The notes under the pieces: model-generated
Seen by the model: the letters and a program-made list of their open reading frames with translations, nothing else
Database searches by the model: none
Told to the model about the DNA's origin: nothing
Position numbers and translations under genes: made by a program
NCBI RefSeq assembly: GCF_042477335.2
Contig: NC_091246.1
Location: 252,741,001 to 252,805,000 of the forward strand
Length of the DNA stretch: 64,000 nt
DNA from: Ovis canadensis
Lineage: Eukaryota > Chordata > Mammalia > Artiodactyla > Bovidae
Direction of reading: 5' to 3'
Part shown: positions 1-10,900 of the stretch, one piece after another
How the letters are laid out: each line of letters begins with the position of its first letter
Numbering within the stretch: position 1 is the stretch's first letter

Positions 1-7
1 GAATAAA

Positions 8-206
8 AGGCTTCCCCGGTGGCTCAGATGGTAAAGAATCCGCCTGCAGTGTGGGAGACCTGGGTTCGATCCTTGGGTTGGAAGATCCCTGGAGAGGGCA
101 TAGCAACCCACTCCAGTATTCTGGCCTGGAGAATCCCATGGACAGAGGAGCCTGGCGGATTACAGTCCCTGAGATAGCAAAGAGTCGGACACGACTACAC
201 ACAGCA
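8..206 (+). repeat. Bov-tA SINE
   Basis: tRNA-Glu-derived ruminant SINE: GGTGGCTCAGATGGTAAAG head, GGTTCGAT B box, body ending AAGAGTCGGACACGACT. Confidence 0.9.
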
Positions 207-583
207 GAGACAGAAGGTGTTCTTCCAAACGTTGGGGGAGAAATTCAGGGCTTTCAGGATTTTCAAACTGGGTCTACAGGTCTCGTGAAGATTTTTTATT
301 TCGGTGGCCTGTGGGCCTGGGGCTTGACATTGTCTACCAAGAATGCACATACAAGAGGGCCAGCAAGGTCTGCCTACCTTTCCTTAAGTCAAACTGCTTT
401 ATCCTCTTAGATCTGGAACCCAGATCACTTTTTATCAGCAAAAATATACATAGTATTCCCTGTGGATAAATGTTCACATTCTTTTCAGTTTAGAGCGATG
501 ATGGTAAAGATGACAAAAGAACTTGGGAGGAGAATGGATACACAGAGCAAGAAATTATTATTAAAATTTTTTTCCATCATGTT

Positions 584-660
584 TTATTACAGGACATCGA
601 GTGCAGTTCCTCATGTTACACAGCAGGGCCTTGTCTACCCGTTCTGTGTGTGATAGTTTG
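584..660 (+). repeat. Ruminant L1 3' fragment (left piece, split by SINE)
   Basis: GGACATCGAGTGCAGTTCC...CAGCAGGGCCTTGTC resembles the ruminant L1 3' region, which resumes at 936 beyond the inserted SINE. A related stretch recurs at about 31260. Confidence 0.65.
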
Positions 661-935
661 CATCTGCTGCCGCTGCTGAGTCGCCTCAGTCGTGTCCGAC
701 TCTGTGCGACCCCGGAGACAGCAGCCCACCAGGCTCCCCCGTCCCTGGGATTCTCCAGGCAAGAACACTGGAGTGGGTTGCCACTGCCTTCTCTAATGCA
801 TGAAAGTGAAAAGTAAAAGTGAAGTTGCTCAGTCGTGTCCGACTCCTAGCTACCCCATGGACTGCAGCCTACTAGGCTCCTCCATCCATGGGATTTGCCA
901 GGCAAGAGTACGGGAGTGGGATGCCATTGCCAACA
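661..935 (-). repeat. Bov-tA SINE, antisense, composite
   Basis: Contains CAGTCGTGTCCGACTC twice, so the 3' half is doubled (about 661-800 and 815-935). It is inserted in an L1. Confidence 0.85.
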
Positions 936-1071
936 TCTACTAACTCCAAAGTCCCAATCCATCCTTCTCCCATACTGCAACCACAAGTCTATTCTCTATG
1001 TCTGTGAGTCTGTTTTATAGATAAATTCATTTATGTCATTTTCATTTATTATTATTATTATTTATTTATTA
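936..1071 (+). repeat. Ruminant L1 3' fragment (middle piece) with TTA-rich tract
   Basis: Continues the L1 of 584-660 (CCCAATCCATCCTTCTCCC...GTCTGTGAGTCTG) up to a TTATTTATT tract where the BovB joins. Confidence 0.6.
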
Positions 1072-2552
1072 AGTGGGCCTTATGAAGCATCACTACACAC
1101 AAAGCTAGTGGAGGTGATGGAATTCCAGTTGAATTATTTCAAATCCTAAAAGATGATGCTGTGAAAGTGCCACACTCAATATGCCAGCAAATTTGGAAAA
1201 CTCAGCAGTGGTCACAGGACTGGAAAAGGTCAGTTTTCATTCTAATCCCAAAGAAAGGCAATGCCAAAGAATGTTCAAACTACCACACAATTGCACTCAT
1301 CTCATCCCAGCAAAGTAATGCTCAAAATTCTCCAAACCAGGCTTCAATAGTACATGAACCGTGAACTTCCAGATATTCAAGCTGGATTTAGAAAAGGTAG
1401 AGGAACCAGAGATCAAATGGCCAACATCCATTGAATCATAGAAAAAGCAAGAGAGTTCCAGAAAAACATCTACTTTTGCTTCATTGACTATGCCAAAATC
1501 TTTGACTGTGTGGATCACAAGAAACTGTGGAAGATTCTTCAAGAGATGGAATACCAGACCACCTTACCTGCCTCCTGAGAAATTATGCAGGTCAAGAAGC
1601 AACAGTTAGAACTGTACATGGAACAACAGACTGGTTCCAAACTGAAAAAGGAGTACGTCAAGGCTGTATATTGTCACCCTGCTTATTTAACTTCTATGCA
1701 GAGTACATCATGAGAAACGCTGGGCTGGATGAAGCACAAGCTGGAATCAAGATTGCCAGGAGAAATATCAATAAGCTCAGATGTGCAGATGACACCACCT
1801 TTATGGCAGAAAGTGAAGAAGAACTAAAGAGCCTCTTGATGAAAGTGAAAGAGGAGAGTGAAAAAGTTGGCTTAAAGCTCAACATTCAGAAAAGTAAGAT
1901 CATGGCATCTGGTCTCATCACTTCATGGCAAATAGATGGAGTAACAATGGAAACAGTGAGAGATTTTATATTTTGGGGATACAAAATCACTGTAGATGGT
2001 GACTGCATGAAATTAAAAGATGCTTGCTCCTTGGAAGAAATGCTATGACCAATCTAGACAGAATATTAAAAAGCTGAGACACTACTTTGCCAACAAAGGT
2101 CTGTCTACTCAAAGCTATGGTTTTTTCCAGTAGTTATGTATGGATGTGAGAATTGGACCATAAAGAAAGCTGAGTGCTGAAGAACTGATGCTTTTGAACA
2201 CTGTGTTGAAGACTCTTGGGAGTCCCCTAGACTGCAAGGAGATCCAACCAGTCCATCCTAAAGGAAAGCAATCCTGAATCTTCATTGCAAGGACTGATGC
2301 TGAAGCTTAAACTCCAATACTTTGGCCACCTGATGTGAAGCATTGACTCACTGGAAAAGACACTGATGCTGGGCAGGATTGAAGGCAGGAGGAGAAGGGG
2401 ATGACAGAGGATGAGATGGTTGGATGGCATCATCAACTAGATGGACATGAGTTTGAGGAAGCTCCAGGAGTTGGTGATGGACAGGGAAGCCTGGCGTGAT
2501 GCAGTCCACGGGGTAGCAAAGAGCTGGACACAACTGATCGACTGAACTGATT
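1072..2552 (+). mobile_element. BovB (RTE-type LINE), 5'-truncated, dead reverse transcriptase
   Basis: About 1.5 kb of the 3' half of BovB: part of the reverse transcriptase (GVRQGCILSPCLFNFYAEYI at about 1655-1715), then the C-terminal region, ending in the BovB/Bov-tA shared tail ACACAACTGATCGACTGAAC. The YADD catalytic motif reads CADD near 1787, and in-frame stops and frameshifts occur upstream, so the copy is inactive. It is known to have entered ruminants by horizontal transfer. It is inserted into L1 sequence. Confidence 0.93.
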
Positions 2553-2559
2553 ATTTATT

Positions 2560-2675
2560 TATTTTTGGCTGTTCTGAGTGTTATGTGGGATCTTAGTTCT
2601 CCAACCAAGGATCAAGCCCCCCACCGCCTTGCATTGGGAGCACAGTCTTAACCAATGGGCCGCCAGGGAAGCCTG
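2560..2675 (-). repeat. Bov-A SINE, antisense
   Basis: GGATCTTAGTTCTCCAACCA...TTAACCAATGGGCCGCCAGG, the reverse of the Bov-A unit. Confidence 0.8.
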
Positions 2676-3215
2676 TGCGTCATATTTTAGATTCCCCATG
2701 TAAGTGATATCATATGGTATTTGGCTTTTTCTTACTTCACTTAGTATGATCATCTCTTGGTCCATCCATGTTGTTGCAAAAATATTCACATTATAGGAGT
2801 CCCAGAAGAAGAGAGAAAGGACCTGAGAAAAATATTTGAAGAGGTAATAGCTGAAAAGTTCCCTAACCTGGGAAAGGAAACAGTCACAGAAGTTCGGAAG
2901 TGCTGTCCAGGAGATTAACCCACAGAGATATCCACCAAGATACAATGTAACCCAAAGGACAAAAATTGAAGATTGAGAATATTAAAAGCAACAAATAATA
3001 TACAAAGGAACTCCCATAAGGCTATCAGCTGATTTTACAGCAGAAACTGCAGGTCAGGAAAAGAGTGGCACAATACTTAAAGGAGAAAAACATACAGCAA
3101 AGCATACTCTATCCAGAAGACTCTTACTCAGATTTAATAGAGAAATAAAAAAACCTTACAGATAAGCAAAAAGAATTCAGCACCACCAAACCAGCTACAG
3201 TAGAGGAAGTTCTGT
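2676..3215 (+). repeat. L1 fragments, including ORF1 C-terminal remnant
   Basis: 2676-2795 continues the L1 3' piece (TTTAGATTCCCCATGTAAGT...TTGGTCCATCCATG). From about 2797 it switches to L1 ORF1 C-terminal sequence (GAAAAGTTCCCTAACCTGG, ACTCCCATAAGGCTATCAGC, AATTCAGCACCACCAAACC), with stops and frameshifts. Confidence 0.7.
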
Positions 3216-3335
3216 ACCCAAAGGGATCTAATGTAATCCCTAGTAGCTGCTATTAGCATAAGGGCATTTTGCATAGTGGTTTATTTATCTCTAAAACCGT
3301 GTGCATAAACCATCTCCTCGATGTTGGCAACAGCC

Positions 3336-3522
3336 TAGTGAGGTTAAAGCGTCTGCCTGCAATGTCGGAGACCTGGGTTCCATCACTGGGTTGGGAAGAT
3401 CCCCTGGAGAAGGAAATGGCAAACCCCTCCAGTATTCTTGCCTGGAGAATCCCATGGACAGAGGAGCCTGGTGGGCTACAGTCCACGGGGTCGCAAAGAG
3501 TTGGACACGACTGAGTGAGGCA
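3336..3522 (+). repeat. Bov-tA SINE, 5'-truncated
   Basis: Near-consensus body (GTCTGCCTGCAATG through AAAGAGTTGGACACGACTG). Confidence 0.88.
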
Positions 3523-3769
3523 TAGTACACAGTGAATTTGGTAGGGCCCTGCATCATCTCCACTGCGCAAACAAGGAAACTCATCCAACATCATTACTGT
3601 TCTATAAGACACACAGATACGCATAAGATACATCCTGTTTTACAGAGAAATTCTGAGGAACAGAAATTTTTATTTTTCATCACAGCTATCTGAAGGTTTA
3701 AAAGGAAAATGTTGTTTTGGTAATGCATATATGATATCCTATATACTGGAAGGCAGTAGGTTATCAGAG

Positions 3770-3963
3770 GGCTTCTCTGGTGGCTCAGATGGTAAAGAGT
3801 CTGCCTGCAATGCGGGAGACCTGGGTGCGATCCGTGGGTGGGGAAGATCCCCTGGAGAAAGGAATGGCAACCCACTCCAGTACGCTTGCCTGGAAAATCC
3901 CAAGGAGGAGCCTAGTGGGCTGCAGCGCATGGGGTCGCAAAGAGGTGGACACGGCCGAGCAAT
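3770..3963 (+). repeat. Bov-tA SINE
   Basis: GGCTTCTCTGGTGGCTCAGA head and GGTCGCAAAGAGGTGGACAC tail. Confidence 0.9.
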
Positions 3964-3964
3964 A

Positions 3965-4479
3965 GGCTCGAAACCAGCTTTACCGCAAAAGCTAAAGGAA
4001 CTTGTCTAGGTGAAGAAGAAAAGGCCACAACTAGAAAAAAGAAAATTATGATAGGGAAAAGTTTATAGTCTTGCTTTGCTGGTAGAAAAAGGTGGGGAAT
4101 GGGGCCTTACACGGCAAGTCACAAAGAGTGATGCAAAGGCGAGCTGGCAATCTTACTAATGAGGGCAATCAAAACACGGAAGAGGGTTCAGTGCGAAAAG
4201 CAGTGAGGCCTGGTGACTGCAACGACACCAGGAGGCGATGCGAGGAGAAAGGGCTAGCCGAGCTGTGCCGCGCCGTGCTGCAACTACTGGGGGCCATCGC
4301 GGAGGTGAAGCCGGTGAGCGTTATTAGGCTACGACGTCCTCTTCTTCTTGGCTGTCTCGAGCCGGGGCCGTCATATTCGCCGAATGCAGGTCTACTTCGA
4401 AGCCTCGGTCTAGCCAACTGATAACCATGCTCCAAACTCACCTCCCTGGGGTGCCCACCGAAACCACGCAGTCCCCTGC
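3965..4479. other. Unassigned region between repeats and CpG island
   Basis: No named repeat. Contains an open frame of 109 codons from 4092 with a consensus-like donor CCG|GTGAGC at 4313 (see findings). I do not recognise a product. Confidence 0.4.
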
Positions 4480-4539
4480 TTCAGGCAGGGCTTCCAGCGC
4501 GCAGGCCCAGAGCTTAACATTGCCGCCGCCTTCCGGAGC

Positions 4540-4804
4540 GCTGCGTGCTGCCCATGCGCAGCCCCTCGACCCCGCGCCCTTCTCTGCGACCTGCCCCGCC
4601 CCCTGCCCCGCCCCGCGGCCTCCAGGCCGCGCCACGCTTCCCTTGCGAGAACGGAGGGAAGCCGGCCTCCCGCGTTGCGTATTTTGGCCGGCGACCGCGT
4701 CGCGCCGTCTGACGCCGCCGTTCACGTCACTTCCGCCCCCTCCCGGGAGGCGGCGCTGAGCCGGTGGCAAGCCCCCGGAGGGAGCCGCAGGAGTACGACG
4801 GAAG
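4540..4804 (+). promoter_or_regulatory. UBR4: UBR4 core promoter and 5' UTR, TATA-less
   Basis: No TATA box is visible. Several CCGCCCC/CCCCGCCCC GC boxes (Sp1/KLF type) lie at about 4590-4620 and 4733-4742. An NRF1 half-site-like CATGCGCA is at 4553-4560, and a CGTCACTTCCG stretch near 4725-4735 combines a CRE half-site with an ETS-type core. AAGATGGCG at 4802-4810 overlaps the start codon and matches the YY1 motif often found just downstream of start sites in TATA-less genes. The transcription start is inferred to lie within roughly 100 bases upstream of 4805; I cannot fix it by sequence. Confidence 0.6.
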
Positions 4805-4980
4805 ATGGCGACGAGCGGCGGCGAAGAGGCGGCGGCTGTGGCGCCGGCGGCTGGGGCCCCAGCCCCGGCGGGAGACACGACCCCGGGCTGGGAGGTGGCG
4901 GTGCGGCCCTTGCTGTCCGCGTCCTATTCCGCCTTCGAGATGAAGGAGTTGCCGCAGCTGGTGGCCTCAGTCATCGAGAG
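4805..4980 (+). CDS. UBR4: UBR4 coding exon 1
   Basis: Contains the initiator ATG in a GC-rich context (residues 1-59). The Ala/Gly/Pro-rich leader [11 protein letters not shown] is followed by the conserved stretch ending [12 protein letters not shown]. Donor GAGAG|GTACCG; two bases of a split Ser codon are carried over. This ATG is chosen because it starts the remembered human N-terminus and no in-frame upstream ATG continues it. Confidence 0.97.
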
Positions 4981-7900
4981 GTACCGGGCGGCGGCGCCGG
5001 CGGGGCGGGTGCCGGGAGGGGGATGGGAGGTCGTGCTGGAGGGTGCGGGCCCCCCGCTTCCCGACTGTCTCCTGCGGCTCCGGGACGCCCCGGCCGCGGC
5101 CCCGACTTCGGGGCTCCCCGGCCCCGCCAGTCGAAGGCTTGTCTGGCATTCCTTCCGCCAGCCCGGGCGAGTACTCCGTACCTCAGTTTCCCCCCAGAGC
5201 AAAACTTCTGAGGACGACTTCTCGGGAGGGCGCGGCCGGCCGGGCTGGGAGTAATTTTGCTGGACGCGTCGCCCTGTGAGGGGTCTGCCTTCGGGGCTGC
5301 CCCCTCTATTAAGGTCAAAGCTCCGATGAGTTTGCATTTCTCGTCCGCGCTCATCCCCCTGGCCTGGGCTGGAGCGGAGCCGCGGGGTTTAAATCTGGGA
5401 CCTACCACACAATTTAGTAACGGTCTCCGTGCTGCAGCAATCGCTCGGGGCACGTGCTGTTTGTGCTCTAGGTATTGATGACTCTTTTTTTTTTTTTCCA
5501 GGTTGCATTTATGGTATATTACTACTGTAACGGTCTTTGATTAAAACTATGTTAGTGTTATTCTCAGAGGTCATTTCCTCCCTGACACCGCATACTGTGT
5601 CTCTCAACTACAGGATGTTCAGGCTCTTACCATCAGCACTATTGATTGGTTTGCTGTTAACATGATTTTGCCCTTTTGAGCTTCTTAGATTATGCGAGTT
5701 GTGTCATACAAGGGCAGGAATAACCAGAGTGCCTGGCTTTTCCTTTCTTAACCTTGCTCATAGCGGTCTCTCGTTAGTTTAGTGGTAGACCTGCCTTTAA
5801 AGCCAGTCTCACTTTCATTTTTCTAGCCAAATGACTTCAGCAACTTTCTGCAGTTGCTTACTGGCTCATTTTAGCTTCCTGCCAACAAGAGTATTACCTA
5901 TATGTTATCCAGAAGGTTAGAGATTGCTATTTATTTCTCAAGGGAGGCCCATGATTTGACAGATGGTCTGTTGCAGAGTTTATTGTTACCTTTGTGCTAC
6001 TTTGGATGCGTTTAAAAAATAAATTAGATTAAAATAATGGTTTGGTTGAGTAACTTTAAAGTTACCTTTCAGATGGATTTTCCTGTCTAATTATTAAGCC
6101 AAGAAGGTTCAGAAGATGTAAACAGATATCAAAGATACTGCTCTCAAATTATCTAGCCTCTTTATGTAACTGTTTTCAACAGTTGGATTAATGGTATTTT
6201 CACAAATTATACTTCTCAGGTTACTTAGAATGGACAGTGTTCCACTCTTTTTAGAGCACTTTTATGTTTTTATGGACATAAGCTGTAAGTTATAAAGTCA
6301 TTTGTTGACACACTCCCATACATCCAGTATGTGGGGCCTGTGTCTTTTAAACTAATAGTTAAGCAGCTCCCTTCCACCTGTAGAAGAAGCCAAAACGAAA
6401 TACATTAAGGTATGTTTGAATTTTGCCAAATAAGTGATAGGGGCCTCTCTTGCACTCTGTATAGCTAAGATAATCAAGAGTTGCCTGTGTTTGTAGATGC
6501 TAATGAGACCTCTTTTCATGGTTTAGAAGAGAAGTCCAAACTGATTGCTGTTGAGCAGCACGTCTTTTTATTAGAAGGCGAGACCCTTGAAGTCTCTGTG
6601 CTGGTTTTTGTGGCTTGGTCAGCTTTGGAACACAGCAGTGTGTCCTCTTCAGGCTCTCTGAGAGCAATATGATCTTAAGATTGCACTTATTGTCTGAGAG
6701 GTCATTTTTCCACAGAAAGCAGTTATTCTCTCTCTCTCTTTCCCTCCCTCCCTCCATAAAATCTTTTCAGACTCTTGCACATGGAAGAGTTTATTGGTTT
6801 GCTGTCACATGGTTCTGTACTTTCCAGAAGAAATATCTGGCTTACAAGTTCTTTACGGTTAAACACAACCTAAACGTATCAAGTGCTCAGTTTGGTATAG
6901 AGCAGAGGTCAGCACACTTTTTCTGTAAAGAGTCAGAGTAAGTTTAATTTGTGGGCCATAAGAGGGATGTATGCACTAGTCCACTCAACCATTGTGTGGC
7001 GAAAGCTGCCATATGCATTATATAAATAAATGGGCGTGGCTGTGTCCAAAGTTTTATTTATGAGCTCACATGTGAATATCATATGACATTTACATATCAC
7101 AAAATATTCTTTTGATTTTTTTTTTTTCCCCCCAGCCATAAAGACACATGTAAAAACTATTCTTAAATATGGCCTGTACAAAGCGGGATGACTGGCTAGA
7201 TTTGACCTGCGGGTCATAGTTTGCCAGCCCCTGGTTAAGAGCATAAAAATTAATACCCTGCTATCAATATCCTGTTTCTCAAAGGTTTTATTTGCCTTTC
7301 CAAAAAAAAAGAGAATTGTGGAATTATTTCTTGACTGCCAAGGTATGGCTACTGAGTGTCGGACCGGGTCAGAGCCAGCCCTGCACAGGCGCCGTGGGAC
7401 CCTTCTCTCTGTGGCTGGCTGGAGGTTCCGGCGCCCGTCTATTGCTTCGCTTTCTCAGCTGTGGCCCCTGCTCCCCACAGTCCTGTGTTCCTTCCTGGTG
7501 TTAGGCCTCCATGTTTGTCTTCGTTGCCTCCAGGGACCTTCTGTTTTCTGTTACAGCCTGCTACTCTCTGCTTCTCTCTCCACACAACCCCCCCCCCGCC
7601 CCCGTTTGATGTCCTGGCTCCATCACGTCAGCTCTTCGTTCCTACCTGGTGGCTTGCTCATTCACTGAAGTCCTCCCTTTTTTAGCTTTTTGGGATGATG
7701 ACTCCTGCTTTGAGATTCCTCAGTTCTCTGCCATTCTACTTTCTGTCTCTGTCTTTTCATACCTTTATAGTTGGAATTGACCTTTGGTTTGAAGAGAAGG
7801 TAGATGAAATGATTCTGAGGCCCAGACCCTGTTTCGTTTTTGTTGTTTTGGCTGCACTGCACGAGTGAACCTGGGTCCTTGGCGGTGAAATCAGAGTCCT

Positions 7901-10900
7901 AACCACTGGACCTCCAGGGAATTCCCTGAACCCTGTTTGTTAAGTTTGACTTTGTAACCAAACTGAAACAAAGGAGGGATTAGCATGGATAAATTGGGAG
8001 GCATCAGTTCATTGCAAATCGATGGGGAAACAATGGAAATAGTGACAGACTTTATTTTCTTGGGCTCCAAAATCACTGCAGATGGTAACTGCAGCCATAA
8101 AATTAAAGGAGCTTGCTCCTTGGAAGAAAAGCAATGACAAACCTAGATAGTGTATTAAAAAGCTGAGACATTTCTTTGCCAACAAAGGTCTGTCTAGTCA
8201 AAGCTATGGTTTTTCCAGTAGTCATGCATGGATGTGAGAGTTGGACCATAAAGAAAACCAAGCACCAAAGAGTTGATTCTTTTGAACTGTGGTGTTGGAG
8301 AAGACTCTTCAGAGTCTTGGACTCCAAGGAGATCAAACCAGTCAATCCTAAAGGAAATCAATCCTGAATATTCATTGGAAGGTCTGATGCTGAAGCTGAA
8401 GCTCTAATACTTTGGCCACCTGATGCAAAGAGCTGACTCATTAGAAAAGACCCCGAAGCTGGAAAAGACTGAAGGCAGGAGGAGCAGGGGGTGACAGAGG
8501 ATGAGATGGTTGGATGGCATCACCGACTCGATGGACATGAGTTTGAGCAAACTCTGGGAGATGGTGATGGACAGGGAAGCCTGGTGTGCTGCAGTCCATG
8601 GGGTCACAAAGAGTCGGACATAACTGAGCGACTGAACAACTCTCGAAAGTGATTTTTTTTTTAAGAAAAAGAAAATCTGAGTTTACTTAAAGCGGACTTC
8701 ATTTCTGCTGCTGTTGATAGCATGTCTTTTAGTAGTAAAGATTAAAAATCTTTTAAATACCTGTACTTTTCTAGAACAGAAATGAAGCTAAAACTAGTTT
8801 AATGGCACACATACTGTGTGTAGGCTTAATTAGTGTAATTGTTGAATGTAACTGTATGTGCTATCAAACACAGAATTCCTTTCTTAACTCTGTGCAGGAT
8901 ATGCTGGTGACTCTGTGCAGGATATGCTGGTGAGCATGGTTGTCAATGAATAATTCTATGAGTCTTTGTAGATTTAAAAAAACAAGTCCCTTGCCCTTGT
9001 GCTTCCCTTGTGGCTCAGCTGGTAAAGAATCTGCCTGCAATGCGGGAGGCATGGGTTTGATCCCAGGGTTGGGAAATCCCCCGGAGAAGGGAAAGGCTAC
9101 CCACTGCGGTATTCTGGCCTGGAGAATTCCATGGACTGTATAGTCCATGGGGATGCAAAGAGTCGGACATGAATTAGCGACGTTTACTCACTCCCCTGAG
9201 CCAGTCCTTCCTAGGCTGTCCTGCCTGTCTTACTGATAAGCCTCCTCGAGTCTCTGCCTCCCAGCTGTTTGATGAAACTTAGACCACAGAGACCTCCTTG
9301 GGAAGGCAGAAGCTGCTAGTGATGTCCCCATTAGATAATGCACAGTCATTTTCTGAAAATCCTGAGAGGGAGAAAGGGGTACATTGGTGCCATCAGCAGC
9401 TGAGTTTGTGATTGACCTACAAAAGAAAAGCCAGCTCCCGAGGGAGAAGCCTATAGTTAGTTGTGAGATTAGGTAATGTTTCCATGTCTCAATATCACAT
9501 TCCCTACAGGTATGTTGAGAGTGTGAGAGATGTATGTGAACATTATCACTTGTTTACTAACATGTAGTAAGCACTCTGTGAGGCACAGTGGATGTTCATT
9601 AAACAGACATTAAAAAAATGTTTTCTGTACCTCATTAATTTTTTGTGCTTGTTTATAAGTGTTTCTTGAAACACACCCAGTGGATTCCATACTTGGGATT
9701 TGGTGATTCTGGCGAGGGGAAAGGGCTCTGAGTTTCCCCAGTTGACGGCAAAGATATAACTAGTAGTGGTTCAGTGGTAAAGAATCCGCCTGCCAGTGCA
9801 GGAGACGTGGGACTGATTCCTGGGTTGGGAAGACCCCCTGGGAAGGAAGTGGCAACCCATTCTAATATTCTTGCCTGGGAAAATCCCAGAGGAGCCTGAC
9901 AGGCTGCAGTCCGTGGGGTCACAGAGTCAGACACAGCTTAGTGACGAAGCAGCAAGAGGGAGATGGGCCAGTGAGCCCGCAGTCTTTATTTTGCCCACAC
10001 ACTTTTCACCCTTCCTGGAGACACTCGGATAGGACCCTGGCTAGTTCTTTTTCACTTACATGTCAAATTGGGTTTTTCTGGCCTGGCTGCTTAACTGCTG
10101 TTTTCCTTTGTACTCTGCATTGCATTTATTTTTAATTGGTATGTAATTTTATTTTAAAATGGAATATAATTGATTCAGATTCCTTGTCCTTTCAGCAGTT
10201 TTCAGGCTCTGTGGTACTTGTTGCAGTTTGTTAGGCAAGGCACATGTTTAAGGAAAGTAGCTTGACTGCCTGGAGGAGAAATAGTTTCACCTTCGGGTCT
10301 CCTTGATTTTCTTGTGTCATAGTTGCCTTCAGTTTCTGCATTCTTCGCCTTCTTCTTAATGTCTTGCTCTCTGTTCCATTTTTGCATTTCTTTGCGTCCT
10401 CTGGTGCCTGTCAGGCTCTCAGGGAATGAGGGTGGGATCAAAAAGGGAGGTGACACTTCTTGGCTAGGTTCCTCACACACACGCATTTCTTCAGGATCAG
10501 AAGATAGGACGTTGTCCTTTGCGCCACATGGCTACCTGCCTACTCTCCCCTTTAAGTCTTTTAAAAACGAGTTTTCCCAGGTTTATCCTTCCAGCCCTAA
10601 GCACATTGCGAGTGGAGCTCAAGACCCCTGTGCTCTTTTTTTTCCCGTTGTCCACCTCCATCTTTCCCTAGAGGGTATTATTGTTTCTTGATTGGAATAA
10701 GGCAGTTGTGTATATCTAGGGCAGGAAGAAGGGTTTTAATCATAATGCGGCAGCATTGAACATGGGATTAATGTGTTTACACCTGTGTTTTGGGTGTGTT
10801 TTATCATCAGAATGAGAAGGGTGATTCTCTTAGTCGTGGTAAACCTGTCCAGTTGAGAAACATGGGGGCCGGGGGTGGCAGTAAGCAGCGCTGAAGTAAA

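Larger units (their letters stand above)
4480..5460. promoter_or_regulatory. UBR4: CpG island over UBR4 promoter, exon 1 and start of intron 1
   Basis: The stretch is markedly GC- and CpG-rich compared with the AT-richer flanks, densest at about 4540-5270. It begins upstream of the start codon, covers exon 1 and fades into intron 1. This is the usual promoter type for a broadly expressed housekeeping gene. Edges are by eye; no observed/expected CpG ratio was computed. Confidence 0.85.

Noticed and set aside
1527..2048. 173-codon frame resembling a reverse transcriptase
   Set aside because: Not a host gene: it is a decayed BovB fragment with a mutated YADD motif and upstream stops.
1..4200. 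3' end of the upstream neighbour (EMC1 lies upstream of UBR4 in human)
   Set aside because: No exon, poly-A signal context or recognisable EMC1 sequence could be found among the repeats.
4438..5478. Several overlapping open frames on both strands across the CpG island
   Set aside because: GC-rich DNA lacks stop codons. The products are Ala/Gly/Pro/Arg-rich in every frame, and only the frame from 4805 continues into conserved UBR4 exons.
5767..5840. Functional tRNA gene in intron 1
   Set aside because: Only the A-box half is present; there is no B box, no acceptor-stem pairing and no T-stretch terminator at the right distance.
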